From positions 1-64,000 of the forward strand of contig JANQRB010000028.1 of assembly GCA_028284775.1 (NCBI GenBank): a DNA stretch of 64,000 nt. Direction: 5' to 3'. Within the stretch, counting starts at the first letter, position 1. Every line of letters begins with the position of its first letter. The stretch is from Candidatus Kapaibacterium sp. GTDB lineage: Bacteria > Bacteroidota > Ignavibacteria > Kapaibacteriales > UBA7675. The notes beneath the pieces are model-generated. The model saw only the letters and a list, made by a program, of their open reading frames with translations, made no database searches and was not told the origin of the DNA. Positions 52,462-61,538 of this stretch are shown here, one piece after another. The position numbers and the translations under genes are program-made.

Positions 52462-53165
52462 GCTTGCTCCTGATACAACTGTTATCGATCACGTCACCCT
52501 GTGTGCTGCCTGGACAAGTTCCCAGCCATTCCTCGTCTGATTGAATGGAAAGCCCGGCTTGCTGATCGCGGCAGCACGAAGCAATTTACAGAAATCCGGC
52601 AACTATCTTTACCCAACAGTCGCTCGCGACGATTTTCCCTCACAATCGGATAGCCGGCCAGCAATTCTGTCGACGAGGCAAAATATGTTGTGCAGGTAGC
52701 ATCGAATAGTAGTTTATCGCGCGTTGTTAGCGTGTGTATTCCCAAGACCATTAGCTCCGTATCAGGAACAAGAGATCAAATTGTGCTACACGGAGCCTGT
52801 TAACAATTAATCGTTCAAGGCTGAGTCGGGGCCTGACTGCTTGTTTTTATCGGCACTGATACATCAGTGGCCCGGAGTGCCGTTGTTTACAATTTGTCTA
52901 CCGCTTCCGATTTCTATCAGCAGAGCGTTCGCAGCATGGGTATATCTGTGTCGGCGGACCGGCCATCCCCAGTCCGAATCGTTCTATATCAACTCTCAGC
53001 CGTCGGCTTAACAATCCGGCACTGAACCGTATATCCCGGGAACTTTGATCCAGGGCAGGCCGGTGTTTGCGTTGCCCCGATGCCGCCTGCGTTGATTTCG
53101 ATCCAGCGGAAAAAGTGCTGTTAAATCACAGAGTGTCATTCTTAATCTTTATGGAAGCTTGAGTG
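52462..53165. other. Long gene-free stretch
   Basis: 704 bases with no believable gene on either strand, no clear repeat and no RNA motif that I can name. The composition is less GC-biased by codon position than in the flanking genes. It may hold the promoter of the LURP-one-like gene, and its length suggests lost sequence. Confidence 0.45.
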
Positions 53166-54029
53166 TTAAGCGACGGCGGTTCCGAAGCGCTGCTCGAAGG
53201 CGCGCCGGATGGCGGTATCGCGCGAATTGTCGACAATCGCAAACAGGACCTTCGCAAAAGCGCGACTGAAGCGGCCCTCGCCCAGCAGCCAATGGGCAAA
53301 ATAGCCCGCGACGTCGCTGGGTTGATTGCGGAAGACGCCACAGCCCCAGGCCCCGAGTATTATTGTGCGATGTCCGTGGCACAGGGCCAGGCTCAAGACC
53401 TTTGCCGTCCGCGCGAGCATTATCTCGTCGATACGCGGCAGCTTAAACGCTTCGTTGCGCTCGACGGCGCCGCGGTTCACGGCCGGAGCCGTAATGACCG
53501 ACAGGAGATGATGTGCTGGTAGTAGCTGATCATCATCATCGCGCAGTACCGGTACCCGGGGCGAGTAAATCATGTGATCCGAGTAGAGACAGGTGCCGGC
53601 GGCGCGGTTAAAGGCGTACATCGCGTCCATCTGCCGCAGGCAGGGATAGAGGCCGGTAGCACGCGCGAGACTCTCTTCCTGCGCCTGACTGCCGCCCAGA
53701 AAGCCGCCGCCCGGATTTTTGGCCGAGGCGAAGTTCAGGCAGGCGACGTCGTTATGACCTTCTTCGACAATGAGACGCCGCGCCGCGCCAAGAGTCGTTT
53801 CAGCGCTTACGTCGATCTGTGCCGCGACGTCCCTATCCGACAGCAGGCGCTCGCACTGTTTGTTAACAAGGTCAAAAGATTCCGGCGGATAGTGGAGGGA
53901 CCCGGCCTGGGCGGCGCGCTGATCGGCGCTAAAATCCACCGCAATTCTATCCGCGTTTTCATACTGCCCCCGTTTAAGAATTGCCAGTGTCTCACGGGCT
54001 GTCGCGGCACGTCGATTTCGATTGGCCAT
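53166..54029 (-). CDS. PARG-type macrodomain protein (TIGR02452-like)
   Basis: A 287-residue poly(ADP-ribose) glycohydrolase-like enzyme. The catalytic signature Gly-Gly-Gly ... Gln-x-Glu-Glu is visible as NPGGGFLGGSQAQEESL, with Gly107-109 and Glu118-Glu119. ILGAWGCGVFRNQP is the second phosphate-binding loop. It would remove ADP-ribose from modified proteins, or recycle related metabolites such as acetyl-ADP-ribose. No ADP-ribosyltransferase is seen nearby. It lies 3 bp after the secreted protein gene at 54033 on the same strand, so the two may be co-transcribed. Confidence 0.87.
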   Translation of the reverse strand: MANRNRRAATARETLAILKRGQYENADRIAVDFSADQRAAQAGSLHYPPESFDLVNKQCERLLSDRDVAAQIDVSAETTLGAARRLIVEEGHNDVACLNFASAKNPGGGFLGGSQAQEESLARATGLYPCLRQMDAMYAFNRAAGTCLYSDHMIYSPRVPVLRDDDDQLLPAHHLLSVITAPAVNRGAVERNEAFKLPRIDEIMLARTAKVLSLALCHGHRTIILGAWGCGVFRNQPSDVAGYFAHWLLGEGRFSRAFAKVLFAIVDNSRDTAIRRAFEQRFGTAVA

Positions 54030-54032
54030 AAC

Positions 54033-54833
54033 TTACTCGCTGTTCCCGGTCGTAAACATCCGTCGATCAAATCCATTGCTGAATCGAATGTTGTCCCACT
54101 CCGCTGTGGTCCATTGCGTCCCTATGATTTCACCCTGCCAGTTGGATTTGACATATTTGCGTTTGGCAGGAATCTTGAGGCCCTTGATTGTTTGATATTG
54201 CACCTGCATCAGCAGGGGCTCCCGCATTCCGAAAGCCATAACGGTAAAAAGAAATTGATCGACCAGTTTTGTCGACTTGTTAATATACAGGAGATAGGTA
54301 TCCTGTGCATCACCGACCTGATCTTCGAAGCTAATTTTAACAAGGTCGTACTGTCGCCCATCAATCGTCCGGCTGCCCTCGTACTTGTAAATCAGCCCCG
54401 GATCCAGAAGTTTAAACATCATGGCAAACCAGTAGTAATTGGTCTTGCGCATGAAACGCGTAAGGTTCAGCTTTTCGGTGTCTTCCAGCGCCTTGCCATT
54501 GTGCAGCAGCAGGAATGTGCTGCCATTGTAGCTTTCGGTGACTTCGCCTTCAAGCCCCATACTCCCGTACTCGCTGTACCTGGCCCAGGAAAGCTCGCCG
54601 TCAAATATGTAACGCTCGATGCTCGTGTTGCGCACATCGCGCTCGGGACTGTAATACCTGTACTCGTATTGAACATCTTCGAGGGCGTAAAATGCGTCGC
54701 TGCCGCCCATTGCCCGGACAGCCTGCGCCACCAATTCACGAGCCTCGGCATCGCCGGTAGCCCATAGTTCTATCACAAGAGGGGATGTCAACAGAATGAA
54801 GACAATCAAGAAAGAACGGAGAGAACGCAGCAT
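54033..54833 (-). CDS. Secreted LolA/DUF6503-like protein
   Basis: A 266-residue protein with a signal peptide (FLIVFILLTSPLVIELWA). The mature part opens with EARELVAQAVRAMGGSDAFY and continues as beta strands (FDGELSWARYSEYG; LLLHNGKALEDTEKLN; YDLVKISFEDQVGD; YLLYINKSTKLVDQFL; GLKIPAKRKYVKS), matching the LolA-like or DUF6503 fold common in Bacteroidota. The protein likely binds a lipid or similar ligand in the envelope. It precedes the PARG-type gene in the same transcript, which is an odd pairing of an envelope protein with a cytoplasmic enzyme. Confidence 0.72.
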   Translation of the reverse strand: MLRSLRSFLIVFILLTSPLVIELWATGDAEARELVAQAVRAMGGSDAFYALEDVQYEYRYYSPERDVRNTSIERYIFDGELSWARYSEYGSMGLEGEVTESYNGSTFLLLHNGKALEDTEKLNLTRFMRKTNYYWFAMMFKLLDPGLIYKYEGSRTIDGRQYDLVKISFEDQVGDAQDTYLLYINKSTKLVDQFLFTVMAFGMREPLLMQVQYQTIKGLKIPAKRKYVKSNWQGEIIGTQWTTAEWDNIRFSNGFDRRMFTTGNSE

Positions 54834-55037
54834 GGCAATCGCAAAGTTTTTCGATGAAACAAGTTAAAAGAGTGTTGTGAAAGCGCGCAGATCCTTTGTG
54901 AAAGGCAAGCTACCCGGGCAGCACTGCCAGTCGTGATAAACGCCGCTACGACCTAGCGCGCAGGCGGCGGACAACTTACACCTTTTTTGAAGATGAAGGT
55001 AGTCGTTTTAGCGGGAACAGTATGAACGGGACATCGG

Positions 55038-55535
55038 TCAGGCCCTTGTTTCCAGAATCAAGCGCGCGCCCAGCCGTTTTGCCAGTCCTCGTCCGCCCTG
55101 GCGCATGACTTCGTGGTGATTCCATACGAATAATGGTCGTGCCAGAGGCGCGAGACGGCGCATCCAGACCTTGCCGGTTCGCACCCGCCAATCGTAGCGA
55201 ACCTCGGTAGCACCTTGCAGCTCCGCCAAGGTCCAACGACCGATTCCTTCAAGGTCGCCGCTGGCGACGGCTTCCAGCAGATGCGGACGCCTGACCTGTC
55301 GGACGCGCATATCGAATTGAAGTGTGTACGGCAGCCGCGAATGCCAGACGAAACGCCATACCGAGGCGATTCCATCGGCGTCGCCCGATGCGATTTTCTC
55401 TGCCCGCCGCACATAACGCCACCACTCCGGCCAACGTTCCGAATGATAGATTTCCTCCCAGACATCTTCGATAGCGGCCTCCAGATGCCAGATGGTGCAA
55501 AAGGAATAGCTCGAACGCTGCGCCGCGCGCATCAT
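55038..55535 (-). CDS. SRPBCC (START-like) family protein
   Basis: A 165-residue protein of the SRPBCC/polyketide-cyclase fold. AAIEDVWEEIYHSERWPEWWR is the typical first helix pair, followed by antiparallel strands (YTLQFDMRVRQVRRPHLLEA) and a long C-terminal helix. It probably binds a hydrophobic ligand in its cavity. The ATG at 55535, after GGCAGGG, is preferred over a TTG at 55559. No pathway is evident from its neighbours. Confidence 0.82.
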   Translation of the reverse strand: MMRAAQRSSYSFCTIWHLEAAIEDVWEEIYHSERWPEWWRYVRRAEKIASGDADGIASVWRFVWHSRLPYTLQFDMRVRQVRRPHLLEAVASGDLEGIGRWTLAELQGATEVRYDWRVRTGKVWMRRLAPLARPLFVWNHHEVMRQGGRGLAKRLGARLILETRA

Positions 55536-55610
55536 AGGCCCTGCCTGTCCTTTCCCCAATGCTTGCAGGTTGTTGCAGAATCGTCTATCGCCACGATGAA
55601 TTTTGGCGAC

Positions 55611-55637
55611 GGCGTTCCAAACAATGATTGGAACGCC
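55611..55637. terminator. 10-bp perfect stem hairpin between minus-strand genes
   Basis: GGCGTTCCAA (55611-55620) and TTGGAACGCC (55628-55637) pair perfectly around a 7-nt loop. It lies 51 bp after the stop of the glycosidase-like gene in its reading direction. No T-run follows on the minus strand, so intrinsic termination is uncertain. Confidence 0.45.
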
Positions 55638-55687
55638 ACAGTTTCAACGCTTATGGCGGAGAATGATTTGAAGCCGGATGGACAAGC

Positions 55688-57688
55688 TCATTGCAAACGC
55701 TGCACTGTCCGCGTCTGCTGCTCAGCACCGGCCTCGGCACGCAGAAAATAGGTCCCCGGCGCCACACTGCGGCCCTGATTGTTGCGGCCATCCCAGAAGG
55801 CGGTATGTGTCCCGGGCGCCAGACGGCGATCGAGGAGAATCTTTTCCAGTCCGCCCAGCACATTGTAGACGGCCAGACGCAGGTCAGCCGCCTGCTGCAT
55901 ACGGACCTGCATTGTAAGGCCATGCCGGAACGGGTTGTCCGAAAGAAGCTCTACATGGTAAGTCGATCCGGCTGCTGTCGATTGCCGTTCAGCCAAGCCT
56001 GTCGAGGCAGCCGCTTCGAGAAATATGGGTGAATAACCGAGCTGGATCGTCAGTTCCTCCCCCGGCGCTTCAAGGATTTCGCTGTCCGCCTCGCTTTGGT
56101 CGCGCAACTCGATAACTCTTGTTAGGCGCAACTCCTCGGCGGGAACCGCCAGCGTTACGGTTTCACCATTTGGAATGCGGTAGTCGAGATCGGGCGGCGC
56201 TCCGCCTGTTTCGCTCCACAACACCAACACGGGGCCGCGCGTCGGGCGTTCAAAACGATAGACCCGGGTGCGCGGATCGCTGCTGACGCTGATTTCTGTG
56301 ACAGCGCTGAAGTCATGTAGCTTGTCGACCATCAATTTGTAGGTGTAATAGCCCGGCTTGGCGTAGAAGTCTTCATTGGGCGTCCCCAGGATGTCAATGT
56401 GGCCGCCCATACTCTTGCGGGCGGGCGTGAAATCCCAGGCGCCGGAGATACTGACACGTTCGGCGCCTTCGCCGAAGGCCGAGACGAACGACTTCAGGAG
56501 GTGACGGCTATGGCGGGCGTAGTACCAGTCCAGAGCGCCGGGAATCAAATTACAGTTAACGCCGCGGTGCAAAGCGCCGAAGTCTTCCACCAGCTCGTTG
56601 GGAAAGTCGCCTTCGCGCGCGGCGGCATCCTTAAAAAACAGCGTATTGCCGGGGGCGTCCTCGCGATCCAGAATGAAGATGTTGCACCACATGTCATCGA
56701 CATAGATCGGCTTATCGCCGCCATACTGTTTGATGAAGGCAAAAGCCTGGTCTATCTCGCGCCAGGCCATATGCGGGTGCCAGCCGATGTAATCGCATTC
56801 GATGCCGTCGGAGTCGTCGCCGAAACTGCGCAGCATGGTTTTGAGACGCTCGAAACTTTCCGTATACCGGGCGTTGTGATTATTGGCGCCGTTTAAGCGG
56901 GCCTGCACGGTGGGACCTTCGGTGGCGGGCCAGTCGGGAAAATCGGTGTACAGATCCCAGAATACGCCGCCGCTCGAGACCAGCTTGGTAAAACCGCTGG
57001 GGTCGGCGTCCTTAATGGCGCGGTAGACAATTCGGTGCGTCCGCAACAGGTTGGGAATGTTGTCGGTCCAGAAGTGATTGCGGGCTTCGTCGCCAAAGCC
57101 GGGTTCGGGTGGAGGCGAAGCGCCGGCGAATTCGATTTCGCCGGTCATCAGATAAAACTGAATCGGGATCCGCAGGTCGTCGCTCGGGTCGTCCGGCGTT
57201 TCGTGGCCCATATCCTCAACACCGTCGCCGTCGTAGCGTTCGACGATGGCATATACATAGTCATAGAGAGCGTCTTCGTGCTCGGCGGCGGGCGCACAGC
57301 TCGAAATGGGCCCTTTGTCGTAGCAATCTGGATTATCGCGTTTCGCCCAGGGAGCGTTAATACGCAGATTCCAGAGCATTGAAAAACCGTAGTCTTGCAG
57401 CAGCCGTACTTCCTCATCGGCTTCATCGAAATTGATAGGCGAAATCTGCAAAGGCTGCATGCCGACCCAGCCGCCTGCCGTTCCGTTGATATTGATGTCG
57501 CCGCCCGCCTGCTGCTCCGTTACCAGCCATTCGAGTTTCTCAAGAAGCTGCCGCGACTGATCTTCATTAAGCAGGCTGGCGATGCCGGACCAGGTATCTT
57601 CAAAACCAAAACGCCAGTCCACGGTCTGGGCTTGGCTGGTGAACAAACTGATCACACAGAGCAGGATAATTCCACAGATCTTTGCCAT
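55688..57688 (-). CDS. Secreted glycosidase-like TIM-barrel protein with FlgD-like/T9SS C-terminal region
   Basis: A 666-residue protein with a signal peptide (MAKICGIILLCVISLFTSQA) at the ATG at 57688; an open frame to 58144 beyond it overlaps another gene and is spurious. Residues about 60-480 read as a barrel (DYGFSMLWNLRINAPWAKRD; FYLMTGEIEFAG; IECDYIGWHPHMAWREIDQ; GDKPIYVDDMWCN). MTGEIEF and PIYVDDMWC are candidate sites for a catalytic acid pair, but the family is not certain. The C-terminal 85 residues resemble FlgD-like Ig/T9SS sorting modules (LRLAVYNVLGGLEK; RSVAPGTYFLRA). A surface carbohydrate-active role is likely. Confidence 0.75.
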   Translation of the reverse strand: MAKICGIILLCVISLFTSQAQTVDWRFGFEDTWSGIASLLNEDQSRQLLEKLEWLVTEQQAGGDININGTAGGWVGMQPLQISPINFDEADEEVRLLQDYGFSMLWNLRINAPWAKRDNPDCYDKGPISSCAPAAEHEDALYDYVYAIVERYDGDGVEDMGHETPDDPSDDLRIPIQFYLMTGEIEFAGASPPPEPGFGDEARNHFWTDNIPNLLRTHRIVYRAIKDADPSGFTKLVSSGGVFWDLYTDFPDWPATEGPTVQARLNGANNHNARYTESFERLKTMLRSFGDDSDGIECDYIGWHPHMAWREIDQAFAFIKQYGGDKPIYVDDMWCNIFILDREDAPGNTLFFKDAAAREGDFPNELVEDFGALHRGVNCNLIPGALDWYYARHSRHLLKSFVSAFGEGAERVSISGAWDFTPARKSMGGHIDILGTPNEDFYAKPGYYTYKLMVDKLHDFSAVTEISVSSDPRTRVYRFERPTRGPVLVLWSETGGAPPDLDYRIPNGETVTLAVPAEELRLTRVIELRDQSEADSEILEAPGEELTIQLGYSPIFLEAAASTGLAERQSTAAGSTYHVELLSDNPFRHGLTMQVRMQQAADLRLAVYNVLGGLEKILLDRRLAPGTHTAFWDGRNNQGRSVAPGTYFLRAEAGAEQQTRTVQRLQ

Positions 57689-57894
57689 GTTGATCTCGGC
57701 AGAATATGTGAGCAAAAGTCGGCGTGTAAACACTAGCTGTGTATGAAGCGCAGTTTCGCCTCCTGTCAATCGCCATACAACGCTGAAGGGACGTACTATG
57801 TTACCGAATGGTACAGGACCGGCCCAGAGTGACTTGCAGAGAATTAGAGCCACAGGAAATCGCCGGCGGCCGGCAATCAGCTTGAAAGCGGCAT

Positions 57895-58815
57895 CTATCC
57901 GTTGGTCTCCGCCATAAAGCGCAGCGCCGTTTGACCTTCGCGCAGCAGATCGGCGTCCTGGATGTCGTGACCATAAGCCAGAAGCGTCATATTCAGATAG
58001 AGCGCCCTGAAGCGCGCCAGCTGCCAGGTGGCCTCGTCGATCGGACCATAAGCGCTGCGAAAGGCCTGGTGGGCTGCGGACGGAAGGAAACTCCAGGCAA
58101 TCGCGAGGTCGACGGCCGGATCGCCGATGTGGATGTCGCCCCAATCGATGACGCCGCAGAGGCGAGCATCGTCATCCACCAGCAGATGACGGAAATATAA
58201 GTCGCCATGGCAGAGCGCCCGAAACCGGGGTGCGGGCAGCGAGGGTGCATCATCAATGATCCATTGCCATGGCGCGGCGGACTGAATGATTCCAATTGCT
58301 ACAAGCTGCTCACAGCGCTCGCGGATCATGGGCAGACGTTTGCCGATGTCCACCCGACCGATCTGATCGGGAAGCGCTCCCAGCCTTTCCGCTTCGGCGC
58401 GCGGGAAACGATGCAGAGCCGCCAGGAAAGCGCCCAGGGACGCGGCAGCCTCCATTCGCTCGGCTTCACCAAGGAAGGCACGGCAAGCTGTCTTACCCGG
58501 CAACATAGGGTAACCAGCAAAGGGCCATTCATAGGTATCGGACGGCTGCCCGACAAATGAGGGCTCGGGAATCGGGAGCGGCAGATGGGGCGCCATCGCC
58601 GGCAGGAGGCTCGTCTCGGATTCCAGCCAGGGCACGGCGAGGGCGCGACGCGGAAAACGAAAGACGAAGCGTTCATTCACCAGAAAGGCTGTGTTGTCCC
58701 ATCCGGCCCCGAACGAGTCTATCCTGATCGGACTCAGACCTGGAAACTGTTCTTCGATGAGTCGAGCAGCCAGTACATCTCCGACAGACTGTTCGGCAAT
58801 CCATGGTTTCTGCAT
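57895..58815 (-). CDS. APH-family phosphotransferase (paralogue)
   Basis: A 306-residue kinase of the aminoglycoside-phosphotransferase type. It has SFGAGWDNTAFLVNERFVFR at the nucleotide lobe, catalytic CHGDLYFRHLLV (His203-Gly204-Asp205) and GVIDWGD (Asp224, Asp227). It is clearly related to the protein at 27504 but uses HGD where that one has HND. The acceptor could be a macrolide, aminoglycoside or endogenous sugar. It stands alone, with a 206-bp spacer to the glycosidase-like gene. Confidence 0.86.
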   Translation of the reverse strand: MQKPWIAEQSVGDVLAARLIEEQFPGLSPIRIDSFGAGWDNTAFLVNERFVFRFPRRALAVPWLESETSLLPAMAPHLPLPIPEPSFVGQPSDTYEWPFAGYPMLPGKTACRAFLGEAERMEAAASLGAFLAALHRFPRAEAERLGALPDQIGRVDIGKRLPMIRERCEQLVAIGIIQSAAPWQWIIDDAPSLPAPRFRALCHGDLYFRHLLVDDDARLCGVIDWGDIHIGDPAVDLAIAWSFLPSAAHQAFRSAYGPIDEATWQLARFRALYLNMTLLAYGHDIQDADLLREGQTALRFMAETNG

Positions 58816-58970
58816 TGCTTGTTGGCATCCTCACGCTGGCGATTGACAAAAATGCAATATAGGGTGATTCGGCTGATCGGAAAAGCGGAAGGGAGAGCCG
58901 ATCCGGAAAGGCCGGGTTAATAGCAAAGATCAGAGACTGCAGGCCGGAATGATGAACTGTACTCTCTTCT

Positions 58971-59258
58971 TCAGACGCCTTGCGTCACAATCATGCGCGC
59001 CTTCGAGGCCGACTGCCGCAACGCTTTCGGCCCTCGATACTCTTCCGAAGCCCACCATTCCCTGGCGCGCGCCACGCTGTCGAATTCCAGGATGACGAGA
59101 CGCTCGGGCCGCCAGTCGCCTTCGAGTGTTTCCGTCTGACCACCGCGCGCTATGAATCGACCGCCATAGGCTGCGATCGACGGCGGCACCATCCGTTTAT
59201 ACTCTTCGTAGAGCTGCGGGTCTTCGATGCTGATGTCTACAAGTACATAAGCCGACAT
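58971..59258 (-). CDS. DUF1330 family protein
   Basis: A 95-residue dimeric-ferredoxin-like protein of the DUF1330 family: AYVLVDISIEDPQLYEEYKR, AYGGRFIARGGQTETLEG and RLVILEFDSVARAREWWASE are the typical strands and helices. AAAGGA precedes the ATG at 59258. Function unknown; such proteins form alpha-beta barrels by dimerisation and may act as small oxygenases or binding proteins. It lies 29 bp after the MarR-GNAT gene on the same strand, so the two are probably co-transcribed. Confidence 0.86.
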   Translation of the reverse strand: MSAYVLVDISIEDPQLYEEYKRMVPPSIAAYGGRFIARGGQTETLEGDWRPERLVILEFDSVARAREWWASEEYRGPKALRQSASKARMIVTQGV

Positions 59259-59287
59259 TGTATCATCCTTTTGGTACAAAAAGTGTA

Positions 59288-60223
59288 TTAATCATTCAGA
59301 TCCATTGCCCAGATCTCAGCGACAAGATTCTTGCCGAAACTGCGATGCTCTTCTTTTTCGACCAATCTAAATCCTGCCTTCTCGTAGAGATGCCGGGCAG
59401 TGTTCAGAATACTTTGCGTCCAGAGTTTGATGCTACGATAGCCCACCTGACGAGCAAAACGCAGGCATTCATCTATTAAGGCCCCGCCAAGCCCGCTGCC
59501 GCGCGCCTGCGGCTCTACCAGCAGCAGACGCAGTTGCGCGACACCCTTGCCCGCGTCGGCACAAACGATTGAGGCAACGCGCTCGCCATCGCGTTCGGCA
59601 ATCCAGATCGCTTCCCGTTGCGGATCACCTTCCAAAACAAGGTCGGCAAGGATCTTTGCCACCAGCGCTTCGAAGCTTTCGTCGAAGCCATATTCGGCGG
59701 CGTAATTCTGACCGTGTCGGTAGGTTATCCAACCGATGTCGCCGGCGCGATGCCTGCGAATAATAGTCGGCGGCAGGTCCTCGGCGGCATCGTCAAGTAT
59801 GGCTTCGATCGCCTGCATGGCGCCCAGAAGCCGTGTTTGCTCTTCCGCGCTCAGCTTGCGCAGCAAGGTCTCCGCCTCACTGTTCGAGCGCTGGTTGAGT
59901 GTGGCGAACACCGCCTCGCCTGCAGGTGTCAAGCGGAGTAACCATTGACGGCCGTCGGCGGCAGATCGCTCTCTGATGATCAATTCCTCCTTTTCAAAGC
60001 CGCGCATCAAGCGGCTCAGATAGCCGGGGTCGAGACCGAGCGCGCCAAGCAGCTCGCCCGCCGTCGTCTGCTTCCGCTGTGCAAGTTCGAATATGACGCG
60101 TGCCTGCGCCAGTGAATAGGGTGATTGCAGGAATTCACGGCGCAAGACACCGATACGCCTCGTGTAAAAGCGATTGAATCGGCGAAGGATGGGTATTCGA
60201 TGACGCAATTCCGTATCAGTCAT
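59288..60223 (-). CDS. MarR family regulator fused to GNAT acetyltransferase
   Basis: A 311-residue fusion. Residues about 1-145 form a MarR winged helix (RVIFELAQRKQTTAGELLGA; LDPGYLSRLMRGFEKEELI). Residues about 150-311 are a GNAT domain with QARGSGLGGALIDECLRFA as the acetyl-CoA loop and HLYEKAGFRLVEKEEH as the last strand-helix. The ATG has GGAG at 7 nt. An inverted repeat about 60 bp upstream (60284-60302) looks like its own operator. The enzyme half may modify a small ligand or antibiotic that the MarR half senses. This fusion type is known across bacteria, but ligands are poorly defined. Confidence 0.9.
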   Translation of the reverse strand: MTDTELRHRIPILRRFNRFYTRRIGVLRREFLQSPYSLAQARVIFELAQRKQTTAGELLGALGLDPGYLSRLMRGFEKEELIIRERSAADGRQWLLRLTPAGEAVFATLNQRSNSEAETLLRKLSAEEQTRLLGAMQAIEAILDDAAEDLPPTIIRRHRAGDIGWITYRHGQNYAAEYGFDESFEALVAKILADLVLEGDPQREAIWIAERDGERVASIVCADAGKGVAQLRLLLVEPQARGSGLGGALIDECLRFARQVGYRSIKLWTQSILNTARHLYEKAGFRLVEKEEHRSFGKNLVAEIWAMDLND

Positions 60224-60543
60224 TATCTACTCCACAGCATAATGTTCGGCAATGCAGAGGCTCGTGGCAAATATTAGCACATTTACTTGACTTAATCAAG
60301 TATATATTTGCCGATGTCAATATATCTATCCGCCTGACTTTTGCGAGGGCTTGTGCGCAAGCCGCCTTAAGCCGCAAAAAGAGTAGATTTGTCGTTCCGC
60401 CGCATAGCTGCAGAGCGGGACCGGAGCGGCTGAAAGACCCGGCTGAAGTGCGATGCGGCACCGGATAGGTCCGCTAAACAATAGCGGGTCAGGCTGTGCC
60501 CGGTGGCGCCGGACGCAAATTTCTTCATGGAGGATGTATCCAG
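60224..60543. other. Divergent regulatory region of MarR-GNAT and nitrilase-family genes
   Basis: 320 bases, AT-rich at 60270-60330 and with no coding frame of its own. It holds the MarR-type palindrome and the GGAGG for the rightward gene (60529-60533). An upstream in-frame ATG at 60496 would lengthen that gene, but the GGAGG supports 60544. Confidence 0.6.
60284..60302. promoter_or_regulatory. Likely MarR operator
   Basis: TACTTGA (60284-60290) and TCAAGTA (60296-60302) are perfect inverted half-sites around a 5-bp AT-rich centre. The TTGA-n-TCAA core is typical of MarR boxes. The site lies 61 bp before the MarR-GNAT start, so autorepression is likely; control of the divergent gene is possible. 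Confidence 0.6.
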
Positions 60544-61293
60544 ATGCATTGCGGAAACAGGACAGTGAGAGTAGCGGCATGTCAGGTGCCGGATCTCCGC
60601 GAAGATCTCGATGGGGCTTTATCGTGGATCGAAGACTATGCCGCCGAGGCTGCATCCCAAAACGTCAGCCTGCTCTGCTTTCCGGAATGCTTCCTGCAAG
60701 GCTACGAAACAAAGGATCGGCAGCGTGCACGACGTCATGCACTTGATCTCAACTCAGACAATTTCGCGAGGCTGCTTGCGCGACTCGCATATGCCCGACC
60801 GATGCTCGTAATCGGTCTGATCGAGATCGCGGAGCAAAAGCTGTTCAATACCGCTGTGGTCGTCAACAAGGGTCGACTCGTCGGTCGCTACCGGAAGACG
60901 CATCTCTTCGATGGAGAATCAGTTTTTGAAGAGGGAACATCTTTTCCGGTTTTTACAGTCGAGAGCTTGACATTCGGGATTAACATCTGCAACGACACTA
61001 ACTTTCCCGAGGCCGCCGCCGCTGTCGCTCGTCAGCAGGCCCAACTGATTGTTTGTCCGGCGAACAATATGTTGAGACGCGCAAATGCCGAGAAGTGGAA
61101 ACATCGACATAATGAGATTCGAGCGCTACGGGCAAAGGAGACCGGTCTCTGGCTTGTTTCAGCAGACGTTTACGGCGAAAGGGACGGCCGTATCTCCTAT
61201 GGCCCAAGCTCCGTCATTAATCCTCAGGGTGTCGTCATTGCTCAGGTCCCATTGGAGCAGCCGGGAATGGTGATCGCGGACATCGAAGTCTGA
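60544..61293 (+). CDS. Carbon-nitrogen hydrolase (nitrilase superfamily)
   Basis: A 249-residue amidase-type member of the nitrilase superfamily. The catalytic triad is visible as Glu48 (LLCFPECFLQGY), Lys118 (GRYRKTHLFD) and Cys149 (GINICNDTNFPE). It would hydrolyse a C-N bond in an amide, carbamoyl or nitrile-like substrate. The ATG at 60544 has GGAGG about 10 nt upstream. Divergent from the MarR-GNAT gene, it may be co-regulated through the operator between them, and acetylated or amidated small molecules would make a plausible common theme. Confidence 0.87.
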   Translation: MHCGNRTVRVAACQVPDLREDLDGALSWIEDYAAEAASQNVSLLCFPECFLQGYETKDRQRARRHALDLNSDNFARLLARLAYARPMLVIGLIEIAEQKLFNTAVVVNKGRLVGRYRKTHLFDGESVFEEGTSFPVFTVESLTFGINICNDTNFPEAAAAVARQQAQLIVCPANNMLRRANAEKWKHRHNEIRALRAKETGLWLVSADVYGERDGRISYGPSSVINPQGVVIAQVPLEQPGMVIADIEV

Positions 61294-61538
61294 CATTCAT
61301 TCTCCACATGCACTCACTGCATCAGCGCATAAATTCTTCATTCTCATGTCCGCTGGACATCTTCATTCACATCCATCCCAACAGAGAGGACACGAATCAA
61401 ATCGGATTAAGCAATTACATCGGCGTACCTGCCCTCATTGTCCCATCAGACCTGTTTCAAGATCGCCTTACAAGTGAATCGCATTCCCAGGCTTTCATGT
61501 CCCTTAATCCTTCCTTAACTTTTAGCCAGCGCTTAGAA

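Noticed and set aside
53166..54029. PARG-type gene as part of a DNA-modification or NAD-depleting defence system
   Set aside because: No transferase, nuclease or toxin gene accompanies it within the window.
53574..54767. 397-residue plus-strand frame
   Set aside because: It is antisense to the PARG-type and LolA-like genes, both with clear motifs or signal peptide.
57689..58144. N-terminal extension of the glycosidase-like gene
   Set aside because: It overlaps the APH kinase gene on the same strand and precedes a clear signal peptide at 57688.
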